A stretch of 64,000 nt of DNA from JBEKTW01 sp963727845 (GTDB lineage Bacteria; Bacteroidota; Ignavibacteria; UBA10030; SZUA-254). The stretch covers positions 62,001-126,000 of the forward strand of contig CAVSHI010000002.1 of assembly GCA_963727845.1 (NCBI GenBank), written 5' to 3'. The stretch's first letter is position 1; every line of letters starts with the position of its first letter. The notes under the pieces were generated by a model. It searched no databases. It saw only the letters and a program-made list of their open reading frames with translations, and had not been told where the DNA came from. The translations under genes were made by a program, and so were the position numbers. Of the stretch, positions 24,093 through 33,376 are shown in pieces.

Positions 24093-26186
24093 ATGCCGCG
24101 ACGTTCGATCTATCACAGTATTTTTTTCCCTTCAAGGCTCTTTGCTCTGGTGGTATTCGCTATTCTCGCCTCGAACGAACGTATCTGCGCTGGGAACTTG
24201 GACAGCGATTTTATTTCTCACCACCCGGCACTTAAGGGGAAAGAGCACGGGGTGTTGAAACCAGACCCCCGAGAGCGCAAGACCCTTGAGGCAACTGATT
24301 CGACATTGAAAACGGGAAAATCCGATTCGACCAACCCGACGTTAGCTTCTCCCCCAAACGAATATCTCACAGATTGGATATCCGTAGCCTCGTTTCCTGA
24401 CAAAGAGAAAAGGCGCCTGATCCAGGATACCATTAAAGCGCTGTTCAAGACGTTATTCGATTCGAAGAAGTGGATCACGATTACCGACGCTGAGTCTCTC
24501 AATACCCGCTGGCAAAATGACAAAGAGACCTTCAATTGGCAATGGCTTGATGAGTTCTTTCGAAAAGAGAAGGCGTACAGAGAAGCGTTTGTAGTTTTCC
24601 GACAACGAAGGCAAGCAAGAGAAGAGGATGAGGGAAGAATTGGCGATCTTCAAAAAGAGATAGAAAACTTGAATGACAATGTAACGTTCCTAAAAGCGCG
24701 CTCGGACGGCCTGCGAGGATGGAACGCCAAGCAAGAAAAGGACTTTGAAGCTCGGCTTGCCAATATCCCCATGAGCGTGTGTGTTTTCGGCAGAATAGGA
24801 GTGGAAAGTGGTGAGTTAGGAGACTCACTTAAGCAGTACGTTCTTGGTGAGGCAAGGCGGATTGCGATCGGCGATATCAAGGGGATCAAAATTAAAACCC
24901 TAACTCTCGTTAAGATGGACAGCATCATGCGAAAGCTGACTGCGAACATTGAGGAGGGGAGAACCCAGATTAGCGACACGTACGAATCCGGAAACGTCAC
25001 GGCGCAGGGAGATTGGGTGTTGGATCAAATCCTGCGAATAGAAGTGTATCCTTTCGATCGTGGTTCCCAAAATCTGAATCGCCTGCAGCCGGCCAAATTG
25101 TCACAATCTCATCATCCTCAACTAGTGGTTGTGGATGCCGATACCCTCAGTAATGATTCATCGTCCCATTGGATCGAATTTGCACGATCACATGACCTGC
25201 AGGAAGGACAAAAGAAGTTTATTCTGTCTCAGCTTCAGATTGTCCGGACATCAAATCGGCAGGTTGGCGACCGCATCGATGAATTGAAGCGCTCGTACGA
25301 TGAAGAGAAAGCTATGACAGACCGCCAAATAGCGGAGCTTGTCGAAAGGGTCAGGGCGGTGCGAAGCGAAATGGACCATAAGTATCAGACGATGGACAGC
25401 TGTAAGGTCGAGCTTCAAAGCTTAACTGACCAGGAGAACCAATCGGAGGCAATCTACAGGGAAGCTCGGAAGCAGTACGAATCATTCTACCACGAAAAAG
25501 AAGGTTATGTCAACAAGTTCGAGCAGACAAAAATTGATCTCTCAAAGGGAAGCCCTGGAAGTTTCTTCGTTATAATGGCGGAGAATACCTACACTGTTCT
25601 GCGTGAGCTGAAAAGCAATCTGTCGACGACGGCAATTCTTACCGAATCGAAAGGCGAGTCAACCAAGTTGTCGATCATGGATCAAAAGACGCTGGAGTAC
25701 AAGGCGGACATCGTCAAGTTCCGAGTCCTGTATCTTACATTCCAGAAAGTCGGCGATGATCTCAATGGGTTGCTGAACATTGCATATCAGGTCCGGTGGA
25801 CTCCGAAGCGTACCCCATTTACCATTATCGGCGACAGCCTTCTTGATGTGGACAACAAAAAGATTTGGGTGCGGCTTGGATCAGAGACCAGCGCTAATTA
25901 TTTCGATGACAAAACAATCCCGACGGGCTTCAGAAAACCTTCACTGGATGATCTCGTGAAGCTGTCACAAAGCGTCCAGGTCCACTTTGTGAATATGGAA
26001 CAGGAAATATTTGACCAGATGCACTGGAACAAGGACTATCCGTATATATCGGATGACGATACGAATGAACATGGGAGAAAGTTATTCAAGGGATTTGATT
26101 TCAGGGAGATGAAGACTATTAATTTGAGCTCAGTAGATGCTGTGAACGTACTGATAGTTGCGGACAGAGATGTTGATGAACGATGA
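24093..26186 (+). CDS. Secreted coiled-coil protein of unknown function
   Basis: About 697 residues; I do not recognise a family. The signal sequence is FFPSRLFALVVFAILASN followed by ERICAG. Coiled-coil stretches are clear near residues 150-190 (DEGRIGDLQKEIENLNDNVT) and 385-455 (QVGDRIDELKRSYDEEKAMT). The frame is open from 23928, but the promoter at 23909-23939 excludes the first codons; ATG 24039 is an alternative. The stop overlaps the next start (ATGA, 26183-26186), so the two are coupled. First gene of the envelope cluster; perhaps a periplasmic scaffold (inference). Confidence 0.7.
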   Translation: MPRRSIYHSIFFPSRLFALVVFAILASNERICAGNLDSDFISHHPALKGKEHGVLKPDPRERKTLEATDSTLKTGKSDSTNPTLASPPNEYLTDWISVASFPDKEKRRLIQDTIKALFKTLFDSKKWITITDAESLNTRWQNDKETFNWQWLDEFFRKEKAYREAFVVFRQRRQAREEDEGRIGDLQKEIENLNDNVTFLKARSDGLRGWNAKQEKDFEARLANIPMSVCVFGRIGVESGELGDSLKQYVLGEARRIAIGDIKGIKIKTLTLVKMDSIMRKLTANIEEGRTQISDTYESGNVTAQGDWVLDQILRIEVYPFDRGSQNLNRLQPAKLSQSHHPQLVVVDADTLSNDSSSHWIEFARSHDLQEGQKKFILSQLQIVRTSNRQVGDRIDELKRSYDEEKAMTDRQIAELVERVRAVRSEMDHKYQTMDSCKVELQSLTDQENQSEAIYREARKQYESFYHEKEGYVNKFEQTKIDLSKGSPGSFFVIMAENTYTVLRELKSNLSTTAILTESKGESTKLSIMDQKTLEYKADIVKFRVLYLTFQKVGDDLNGLLNIAYQVRWTPKRTPFTIIGDSLLDVDNKKIWVRLGSETSANYFDDKTIPTGFRKPSLDDLVKLSQSVQVHFVNMEQEIFDQMHWNKDYPYISDDDTNEHGRKLFKGFDFREMKTINLSSVDAVNVLIVADRDVDER

Positions 26187-26752
26187 CCGTCCGAGTCTTT
26201 CAAGGTGCATGCGTGTCTGCCGTGCTTGCACTGGGCATGTGCCTGGTTTGCAGCTCTTGCGCCAACACCGTGAACACACGATTTCCCGAGGTCGGATGTG
26301 ATCGGGCACTCGACTCGGCGTATAATGTGCTTGCGGCGACGATCTCGCAGCACGGCGGATATTACTGGGGATATGGGATCCAACTCGGCAACAGGTCTGA
26401 TACAGCCGTTATGATCGCTGAAAACGAGGCCCTATCGAGTCTTGCCAAGAGTGTTTATGTTTCGTTACTGGAGGTAAGTACTTACGCCAGATCGGAGGTC
26501 TCCGGACGCGACAAGCCGCTCCTGAGAGATTTTTTCAAAACAACGACCCTCGAAACGGCCGATATCCCAGTGCCGCCGCACTACAGCAAGAATACAGTTT
26601 TCATCTCCTGTTCCCGGAATCAGGAGCTTTGTCTTGTCATCACGTATGTCGAGAAGGAACGATACCTGCATTTCTTTCTCCAAAAAATCAGGGTCGACAA
26701 ACCTCTGGACGTTGCGAGGGAATTGATTGATGTTATTGACAATCTGCATTGA
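26183..26752 (+). CDS. LPP20-like lipoprotein
   Basis: 189 residues. Signal with lipobox-like CLVCSSCAN at about residues 21-29. The middle (YYWGYGIQLGNRSDTAVMIA, then ENEALSSLAKSVYVS) matches the LPP20 pattern of a product name-like glycine segment followed by an alanine-rich helix, as in the cassette genes. Its start overlaps the preceding stop by 4 bases. Family assignment is by pattern only. It is the only LPP20-like gene inside the central cluster, so it may link the cluster to the flanking cassettes. Confidence 0.6.
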   Translation: MTVRVFQGACVSAVLALGMCLVCSSCANTVNTRFPEVGCDRALDSAYNVLAATISQHGGYYWGYGIQLGNRSDTAVMIAENEALSSLAKSVYVSLLEVSTYARSEVSGRDKPLLRDFFKTTTLETADIPVPPHYSKNTVFISCSRNQELCLVITYVEKERYLHFFLQKIRVDKPLDVARELIDVIDNLH

Positions 26753-26791
26753 ATTGAATCAATTTTGTTCCACGAATAAAAGAGATCAAAA

Positions 26792-27778
26792 ATGAAGATT
26801 AAAATTGCTGTTGTTCTCGCGAGTTGCCTCTTGATTTCAAGATGCGGTGTGAATATTGACAATCCAATGTTCTCCCAAAAGGCGGCAGGATCTTGGAAGG
26901 CGGACTCCACATATACCGAGCTAAGCACATTACGAGTCAATTTCACCGACAATGAAGGAAAAATCTATGTCACTAAACGCATTTGGGATTTTGGGGACAA
27001 GAGCACGGTCACAACTGCTGACAGCGTTATAGAACACGCATACCCACCGGGTTTGTATACAGTCACGTTGACGGTTGAAACTCCGGCCGGAGTCACAACA
27101 ACCTCTCAATCCAACTTAATAAGCGTAGGCAAAGTGAAGGCGAAATTTGCATGCCTTGATTTTGACTTAGATAATGCTACTTTCAAGGTCAATTCAAGCG
27201 GACCTGTTAGTGTCGATTCTCTTGATTTCGGGGACGGTGACCATCAGATAGTTATTGGAGATACCGGTACCGTCACGCACAAGTATGGCAAGATAGGTCC
27301 GTTTCAGGTCAGCTTGAATGCGTTTTCGATTAAGCCCCCCGCCTCGGTGAGCAATGTCTATCATAGGCAACAGCAAGATAGTTCACTGACTGTTCTGATC
27401 ACCTCCCCGCAGCCTTGGATTGAATTGTCGGACACTCTCAATTTTGGGGTTGTAGAAACGGGTAGTACGAAGGATACCACATTCCATATTATGAATGCAG
27501 GCGAAGGAGATTTAGTAATCGATAGCATAAAGACAGATAGTACGGAGTTCACGGTAACCTCAATTACGCAAACAACAGTCTCTGGCGGGGCCAAGTACAG
27601 CTGCACTGTCCAATTCTCGCCAAAGGACACAACATCGATCACCTCCACCCTTACTATATATAACGACTCACGGAACAAGACAAAATGGCTAATTAATTTG
27701 CAAGGGAAGGGAAAAAACTCATCACAAGGAGGACTCTCTACCGGCATTTACATCAATGGAAGGAGGATAACGCGATGA
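26792..27778 (+). CDS. PKD-domain lipoprotein with ASH-like C-terminal domain
   Basis: 328 residues. Lipobox ISRCG after a signal peptide (IAVVLASCLLISRC). Two PKD domains lie at about 40-110 (WDFGDKSTVTTADSVIEHAY) and 120-190 (DFGDGDHQIVIGDTGTVTHK). An ASH/choice-of-anchor-D-like beta domain follows at about 212-310 (LNFGVVETGSTKDTTFHIMN, then FSPKDTTSITSTLTI). PKD and ASH domains act in protein or glycan contacts outside the cell. Its stop overlaps the start of the next gene by 4 bases. Confidence 0.8.
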   Translation: MKIKIAVVLASCLLISRCGVNIDNPMFSQKAAGSWKADSTYTELSTLRVNFTDNEGKIYVTKRIWDFGDKSTVTTADSVIEHAYPPGLYTVTLTVETPAGVTTTSQSNLISVGKVKAKFACLDFDLDNATFKVNSSGPVSVDSLDFGDGDHQIVIGDTGTVTHKYGKIGPFQVSLNAFSIKPPASVSNVYHRQQQDSSLTVLITSPQPWIELSDTLNFGVVETGSTKDTTFHIMNAGEGDLVIDSIKTDSTEFTVTSITQTTVSGGAKYSCTVQFSPKDTTSITSTLTIYNDSRNKTKWLINLQGKGKNSSQGGLSTGIYINGRRITR

Positions 27779-28020
27779 CTCGTTTTGTCGCTATTTTATG
27801 TACTATTTCGCTGGTGCTTCTACTCGTGACCCCAAACCTCACACTATGCGGTGATGGAAAAGAGAAGAAGAACGAAGAAACCGAGTGGTGGGGGAAGAAA
27901 TGGATCTATTTCGCCGGCGCGACGGTGATAAGTATCACTGCCGCAATTGCTTATGGGTCCAAACGCGAGCCATCGGGGAAGCGACGCGAATTCTGCCGCA
28001 TCCCTCGGCGATTTCATTGA
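27775..28020 (+). CDS. N-terminal part of a frameshifted membrane protein
   Basis: A signal or first helix (ILCTISLVLLLVTPNLTLCG) and a second helix (WIYFAGATVISITAAIAY) are encoded before the frame runs into KREPSGKRREF and a stop. The continuation lies one base ahead in the ORF from 27947: reading GSNASHRGSDANSAASLGDF restores the protein if one base is removed near 27958-27962. Coupled to the PKD gene by an ATGA overlap. Confidence 0.65.
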   Translation: MTRFVAILCTISLVLLLVTPNLTLCGDGKEKKNEETEWWGKKWIYFAGATVISITAAIAYGSKREPSGKRREFCRIPRRFH

Positions 28021-29005
28021 CAACGAAAACAAGGCAAACGAGTTTTCGGCGGTCTCTAATGCGTCGTGGCTGTTTAGCGCTGGAAGTTTGGGTGCCACAT
28101 TGTACTTCTATTGGGACGAAGAGATGAACCCAATTGAAAATCCTCCGGTGATGGTAGATTACAACGATTTGCTCAGGAAATGCCGAAAGAATGCAAACGA
28201 CCTGAGTGCTGCAGCGCAGAAACTGTCCGCAGATACTGCACGACTACAGGAAGAACTCAGGTTGCTTAGTTCTGGTGGGGAGACGGTACAGGTATCAGTG
28301 AAACCTGATGTTGGAAAGCCTGATGTCATCCGGATATCTGTTGCGAAACCAAGTCAAACTGCTGTTCAGCAAAAGGAAAATCAACTCTCATTGCTTATAG
28401 ATAAGCCGCTGGGTTACAATGTGTCGGGGGAGAAATGGGAGGATGAGAGCTTCCACAGGAATTATGCCTTTTCCGCGATTGGTACACACACGGAGGACGA
28501 GTTTGTAGAACTGGTCAGACTCCCCGAATATCCCCTATTCTTCGTCGATATTTCAGAGGATCCGATAAACGCTAACATGCTGCGGGATACTCTCACATCA
28601 AGATTTCGGGCCATCTTGCGATCCGATGTCCGAAGCTGTTATCTGTGGATGAGTCCGATAGGTGACGGCGGAGAAGGCTTTTTTGGAAATCTCGATAGCG
28701 CCAAGATCCTGCTGAACAAAGTGTATCAGGGCGGCGGTATGCCCCAGAGCTTCTACAGTGATTTTAATAGCATGGTGAAGAAATTCAGGGCTGCAAAACC
28801 ATATAGTCAGAGACTCAAGTTTCACATCCATGGGTACCTCTCAAAGTCCACGTACAAGTGGATTCGCCGGGATGAATCAGGATTGGAGAAATTCCTCTTG
28901 GACCGTGAGATTTTCCCTGATATGGTGACATTTTACAGTGATGCGCCGGAGGCGCAGCAAACGCCGTATCTTGGTGGATACAAAATTGTTTATTGGGCAC
29001 ATTAA
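27947..29005 (+). CDS. Main part of the frameshifted membrane protein, coiled coil and unknown domain
   Basis: After the frame change it carries a further helix (WLFSAGSLGATLYFYWD). A coiled coil follows (about residues 65-105, KNANDLSAAAQKLSADTARL). A C-terminal domain of about 200 residues (VDISEDPINANMLRDTLTSR, later FHIHGYLSKSTYKWIRRDE) is not one I recognise. Joined to 27775 the protein has about 408 residues. The ATG at 27947 is not a genuine start; if the break is real, translation could restart at ATG 28124. It precedes the vWA gene by 21 bases. Confidence 0.65.
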   Translation: MLMGPNASHRGSDANSAASLGDFIDNENKANEFSAVSNASWLFSAGSLGATLYFYWDEEMNPIENPPVMVDYNDLLRKCRKNANDLSAAAQKLSADTARLQEELRLLSSGGETVQVSVKPDVGKPDVIRISVAKPSQTAVQQKENQLSLLIDKPLGYNVSGEKWEDESFHRNYAFSAIGTHTEDEFVELVRLPEYPLFFVDISEDPINANMLRDTLTSRFRAILRSDVRSCYLWMSPIGDGGEGFFGNLDSAKILLNKVYQGGGMPQSFYSDFNSMVKKFRAAKPYSQRLKFHIHGYLSKSTYKWIRRDESGLEKFLLDREIFPDMVTFYSDAPEAQQTPYLGGYKIVYWAH

Positions 29006-29026
29006 TAGCGAAAGGATGATTTCTAC

Positions 29027-31120
29027 ATGAAGAAACTCGAATCAATGTTGTTGTTATTTCTTCTGGTCTCCGGGAACTCTATCTATGGGCAGGAACTCAA
29101 GCCAGTAAATATCATGGAACAGCCCCAAAAATACCAACGGCCCCATGACGATAATGATTTAAGCCCGGACACAATGAGGGTGCCTCTGAAGGTATGGGTT
29201 GTCTACTCCGACCGTGACAGCAATGAAACTTTTCGAGAACCCGGGCAAATGAATACTTACAAGAAACTGAGCTTTCTTGAAAGTTTCTACGTCACGGATG
29301 AGCAAGGCGAGTACGTGCGAATAGCGTCAGACCCTCATCCTGACGGCATGGCGCTATCTGTCGATGCGGTGGACTATGGATGGATTCAGAAGAGAAAACT
29401 GATTCTCTGGCCCCATGCTCTCATGACATCGCCTGGGAACATTGCGAAGAAAGGGATGGTGCTAAATACTATTGAGAGCACGAAGCTGAGGGGCGGCCAG
29501 CCGGATATTGTGGAATTCCGGAAGGGTCCGGATGCGACCTATGGCGTAATCGGTCAGTCCCTTCTTTTTGAGATTTTCTTTGTGTTGAAACATGAAGGAC
29601 AGTGGGTCTTTCTTGCGAGAGATGAATTCATCCACGGTGGAACAACGGAGGGAAGATTGGGTTCTGTGGCTGGGTGGGCTCCGTCGTTCAGAGTAACGGA
29701 ATGGGATTTCCGAAAGGCGATTGAACCCAATTGGGAGATAGACGCTGCCAATGAACGGCGAAACGGGAACAAAGCTCGGATCTTTGGCGACCAAGTCCAG
29801 GCCATACGGTACAAGAGGGGAGAATCTGTTGATCCCTCAAAGGTTCTGTGGGAAGACGATCTTTACGAAAACAGACGGATCGGGGATTGGAGGAGATTCC
29901 CAATTCTATCGGCCTCTTCTGACAAAGATATCCTCGCGGTAGGAACCATGGGGGAGATCTACGGCTTTTCCGATGGTCAGGCCAAACCGATAGTAAACAG
30001 CGATGGCATGGCCGGAATCAACAATCTCCTAAACAGGATCATTGCAGGCCAGAGAAAAGTCAATATTTGTTTTGTAATTGACGGAACCACGAGCATGGGA
30101 CCATATTTCAAAGCAACCGCGGCGGCGATCGGTGAGTGCGTGAATTCGCTCAAGGCGTTGCAGCAAAATAACAGTTTCAAATACGGCGCGTTAATCTATC
30201 GGGATTTTGCTGAGAAAGAACGGCTCTACGAAATCCTCCCGCTTGATGACCAAACGGATCCGCTCGTTGCGTTTCTAGACCCGGCGAAGGCTTATGACGT
30301 TTACGACGTTGATGAACCGGAGGCGGTTCTATATGGCTTGAAAAAAGCCATTCGCGAGATTGGTTTTGTGCCCGGTGAGGCAAATATCGCTGTGCTCGTG
30401 GGAGATGCAGGGAACCATCACCGGCAAGACGAGACGACTGTGACCGTCGATGATATCGTTTCGTTGTTGAGTTCATCCGATATCGATGTCCATCTACTGA
30501 CGTTTCAAGTGCACAACAAAGGCACCCCAACCTATGATGATTTCATCCATGATGCGACTCGAATAATGTATGAAGTTGCAAAGAACAAATATGTCGATCT
30601 CAAAGCGGGGTTTCCGGGAACGGAGTTCCAACCTCCGGACACGTTTGTTGACGGCAAAACGGCAACTCTCAGAAATGGCGTGACAATAGGCGCCGTTTAT
30701 GGATTGGAGCATGGAGCAGTTCTTGATCCCGAGAAGTTGACAAGAGAAATTTCGCAAGCGGTGCTCGACGTGAACAGCCTTCATGAAATGCAGATAACAG
30801 AGCTCAAAAAAATGTCAAGGGGGGAAGCTGGCCTCAAGGATGTGAAGTCCGCTAATGCTGTGGCACAGAAAGACGGGAATCCGAATACCACGTCTTCGTT
30901 TGCGCCGGGAATACTCAACCTCCTCAAGAGACTCTGGTATTTCCGAAGAACAGTTGCAAATTCTGCAGCAGTCAAAACTCCAGTTATATGTGGAATCGGC
31001 AACGACACTATGGGTTGCCAAACAGAAGCATCCGGTATTCAAGGAGGTTCTCTTCCTGACCAAATTAGAGCTGTCAAACATGATCGGTGTGCTTCAGCAG
31101 CTCTCCACGTCCGTCGATGA
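29027..31120 (+). CDS. Secreted SH3-SH3-vWA protein (frameshifted near 30925)
   Basis: Signal peptide (LLLFLLVSGNSIYGQ). Two SH3-like domains lie at about 50-125 (VPLKVWVVYSDRDSNET) and 150-230 (EFRKGPDATYGVIGQSLLFE). A von Willebrand A domain follows at about 345-510: its MIDAS is FVIDGTTSMGPYF (residue 350, DxTxS), with the later IAVLVGDAGNHHR. The vWA most resembles the one in PpkA-type proteins of type VI secretion, but no other T6SS gene is nearby. At about 30925 the frame breaks; the last 60 residues of this ORF are out of register and the true C-terminus lies in 30855-31448. Likely the central periplasmic component of the cluster. Confidence 0.8.
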   Translation: MKKLESMLLLFLLVSGNSIYGQELKPVNIMEQPQKYQRPHDDNDLSPDTMRVPLKVWVVYSDRDSNETFREPGQMNTYKKLSFLESFYVTDEQGEYVRIASDPHPDGMALSVDAVDYGWIQKRKLILWPHALMTSPGNIAKKGMVLNTIESTKLRGGQPDIVEFRKGPDATYGVIGQSLLFEIFFVLKHEGQWVFLARDEFIHGGTTEGRLGSVAGWAPSFRVTEWDFRKAIEPNWEIDAANERRNGNKARIFGDQVQAIRYKRGESVDPSKVLWEDDLYENRRIGDWRRFPILSASSDKDILAVGTMGEIYGFSDGQAKPIVNSDGMAGINNLLNRIIAGQRKVNICFVIDGTTSMGPYFKATAAAIGECVNSLKALQQNNSFKYGALIYRDFAEKERLYEILPLDDQTDPLVAFLDPAKAYDVYDVDEPEAVLYGLKKAIREIGFVPGEANIAVLVGDAGNHHRQDETTVTVDDIVSLLSSSDIDVHLLTFQVHNKGTPTYDDFIHDATRIMYEVAKNKYVDLKAGFPGTEFQPPDTFVDGKTATLRNGVTIGAVYGLEHGAVLDPEKLTREISQAVLDVNSLHEMQITELKKMSRGEAGLKDVKSANAVAQKDGNPNTTSSFAPGILNLLKRLWYFRRTVANSAAVKTPVICGIGNDTMGCQTEASGIQGGSLPDQIRAVKHDRCASAALHVRR

Positions 31121-31448
31121 ACGAGAGAATCTAGCGAGCGCATGGAGGGCAGTCCTGAAATCATATCTGGGTAATGAGCAGGAAACTCAGAAGCTATCAC
31201 TTCAGGAAATCAATGACAAAGTGTTCGGACTTCCCGGAACGAACGCATTCTTGGCGAACGTCAGGCTGGTCGACATCACAGATCCTTCGAGATTTCCGAA
31301 CAAGGAATTGAGGAAGTATATTAACGACATAAGTTTGAAATGTAATCAGTTGAGAAAAATCTATGATATGCCGGAATCAGATTACAAGTATGCCTTTAGG
31401 TCTAACGAGCAACTTTACTACTGGATTGACGAAGATCTGATTCCGTAA
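30855..31448 (+). CDS. Frameshifted C-terminal part of the SH3-vWA protein
   Basis: Useful coding starts near 30925 with RDSGISEEQLQILQQSKLQL and continues through a helical segment (LTKLELSNMIGVLQQLSTSV) to DEDLIP and the stop at 31446-31448. It lies one base ahead of the vWA frame. Joined, the protein would have about 805 residues. The C-terminal domain (about 175 residues) is not one I know. The ABC exporter gene starts 21 bases further on. Confidence 0.65.
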   Translation: MLWHRKTGIRIPRLRLRREYSTSSRDSGISEEQLQILQQSKLQLYVESATTLWVAKQKHPVFKEVLFLTKLELSNMIGVLQQLSTSVDERENLASAWRAVLKSYLGNEQETQKLSLQEINDKVFGLPGTNAFLANVRLVDITDPSRFPNKELRKYINDISLKCNQLRKIYDMPESDYKYAFRSNEQLYYWIDEDLIP

Positions 31449-31469
31449 TAACCAACCAGGGAGTCCGGA

Positions 31470-33005
31470 ATGGAAAACCGCTGCATGTTCTCAATACGAA
31501 ACCTCGAAGTAAGGTACGATACGAAAATCGTTCTTAAGGTGCCCGCCCTGGATATTCCGCGAGGGAAGATGGTATTCCTGATGGGCAATTCCGGGTCGGG
31601 CAAGACGACGTTTCTTGAGACTTTGGGACTGATGAGCGACTACTACGGCAAGCACGATCAAATTGTCTTTTACCCGAGCTTCAATGGGGGTGGAATAGAC
31701 TATTCTACTATTCGTGAGGACGAGAAACTCATGGCCTGGATTCGGAGAGAGCATTTCACTTTCATGTTCCAGGAGACTCATCTCTTTCAGCATTTTGGGA
31801 TACTGGAAAACGCAGCACTTACTCCTCTTATAAAAAACATCCCGGCAGAAGCAGCGCGTCAGCAGGCAAGAGCGAAATTTGAGAGCATTCAAATTGGTGA
31901 GCTCGTAGGTCGTCGTATCACTGAAATTTCCGGGGGGGAAAAACAACGTGTCGCGTTTGCCAGAGCCGCTCTTGCCGGAGGAACGGTGATGTTCGCCGAC
32001 GAGCCGACAGGCAACCTGGGTGACGAAGATGCTGAGCTTATCATGAAAGATATACAGGGGTTTGTCCATCGCTCCGACGGGAAGTCGACGGCGATCGTTG
32101 TCACACACAATTTGAAACTTGCTCTTCAATACGGCGATGTCCTTATCGTCGTTCAGGATAATCACTTGATTTTGAATCGTAATGTCTTCGAACGTTCTGC
32201 CGCGGGAGGCGGTTGGGAAGGTCTGGGTGAGTCGCCCGAGAAGCAGATCAAAAGCCTCCTCAAAGGAGCGCATGCCCTCGAGGCCGAATCATCGGTTGAG
32301 AATGTCGACCACATTGAGGCAAGACTTGATTTCCATAGCTTCAAAGGGCGCCATTTCAACCATTTTTTCGGCCCGTCCTGCTTGCAGGAATTGTCCATCA
32401 GGAAATGGTATAACCTAGTTCTCGTGTTCGTTATTCTTGTTGCCTTCCTGGCTATCGGCTTCTCTTCGGGAAGTCTTAACGTCCTGCGCGAGCGCGTGAG
32501 CGACCCCTTTATCAATTGGATCACAGCTGAAATCACCGCTGACAATTCACAACAGGCCAGTTTGGCAAGAGTAATCTCGCATTTCAAGGAAGATTCTGTG
32601 AAGCGGGTTTACGACGTGAGAGAACTTCATCCTTTTAATAGATTCCCAATCAATATTTATAATAACCACCTGCGAGGAACCGTTCCTATTTACGGCATGG
32701 CAACTGACTACAACGACCCCATCTTTAAAGACATCCTTTCTCACGAAAATCTGGTCAATGGGGAATCTTTCAAATCAGCTGGTGATATCGGATTGATACT
32801 GTCAATGCAGTCACTTGAGCAAGCGGGACTTGGAGTCGATGACAAATGGATTGACTCTCCATTTCTAACGGCCAAACGGAGATTCCGGTCCCCGTGCCGA
32901 TACGAGCGATCGTTCAGAGTTTACCCGCAAGGAACCAGTTCGTTGTTACTCCATACTTTGAAAACAAGAGAAACGGAGAGAATAATGAATTCTCTCCTTT
33001 GCTGA
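31470..33005 (+). CDS. MacB-like ABC exporter, ATPase fused to permease (N-terminal part, frameshifted)
   Basis: ATPase domain at residues 1-235: Walker A GNSGSGKTTF (about 39), Q-loop MFQETHLF, signature ISGGEKQRVAFARA (about 152), Walker B VMFADEPTGNLG (about 173), H-loop VVTHN. The domain joins directly to an FtsX-type permease with its first membrane helix at about 312-332 (LVLVFVILVAFLAIGFSSG) and a periplasmic region. A frame break near 32865 ends useful coding; the following SRGS-like residues to the stop are out of register. In MacB the order ATPase-TM1-periplasm-TM2-4 is the same. Such exporters act as mechanotransducers on periplasmic substrates. Confidence 0.82.
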   Translation: MENRCMFSIRNLEVRYDTKIVLKVPALDIPRGKMVFLMGNSGSGKTTFLETLGLMSDYYGKHDQIVFYPSFNGGGIDYSTIREDEKLMAWIRREHFTFMFQETHLFQHFGILENAALTPLIKNIPAEAARQQARAKFESIQIGELVGRRITEISGGEKQRVAFARAALAGGTVMFADEPTGNLGDEDAELIMKDIQGFVHRSDGKSTAIVVTHNLKLALQYGDVLIVVQDNHLILNRNVFERSAAGGGWEGLGESPEKQIKSLLKGAHALEAESSVENVDHIEARLDFHSFKGRHFNHFFGPSCLQELSIRKWYNLVLVFVILVAFLAIGFSSGSLNVLRERVSDPFINWITAEITADNSQQASLARVISHFKEDSVKRVYDVRELHPFNRFPINIYNNHLRGTVPIYGMATDYNDPIFKDILSHENLVNGESFKSAGDIGLILSMQSLEQAGLGVDDKWIDSPFLTAKRRFRSPCRYERSFRVYPQGTSSLLLHTLKTRETERIMNSLLC

Positions 33006-33376
33006 CGAGGGATCTTATCCTCGGTGCGCCGCTCGCCCATGCCGACATGAAGGTGCTCCAAGATTCTCTTACCACATATCTTAAACGTGCCGGACTTTGG
33101 AAGTCGAACAATCCTGATCATTTGATCGCTGAACTCCGCAACGGTCAGCAACCCTATGGAACGCCTTGGCTGGTGCTTGTTACGAACTTCTTGCCTCCGT
33201 TGAGCGGTGCAAAATTGGACTCGATTGCTAATGAGTTTGTATCATCGTCGGCTGCCATCAGATTTGGTGTCCGGCGATTTTACAAATTCCCTTCGTCGAC
33301 AGCCAGGGAGTCGCCATCCTCACGCCAATTACAATCGTCTATCCATCCACGTTACAAGTCTCGACCATCTGAATGA
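32894..33376 (+). CDS. ABC exporter, periplasmic-domain fragment (frameshifted)
   Basis: This frame continues the periplasmic domain from about 32866: NGQTEIPVPV, then RNQFVVTPYFENKRN and LGAPLAHADMKVLQDSLTTY. It is useful to about 33285 (AAIRFGVRRFYKFP). A short piece in the third frame (FVDSQGVAILTPIT, about 33289-33330) seems to link it to the next fragment. So at least two further indels separate it from the membrane part. Confidence 0.6.
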   Translation: MPIRAIVQSLPARNQFVVTPYFENKRNGENNEFSPLLTRDLILGAPLAHADMKVLQDSLTTYLKRAGLWKSNNPDHLIAELRNGQQPYGTPWLVLVTNFLPPLSGAKLDSIANEFVSSSAAIRFGVRRFYKFPSSTARESPSSRQLQSSIHPRYKSRPSE

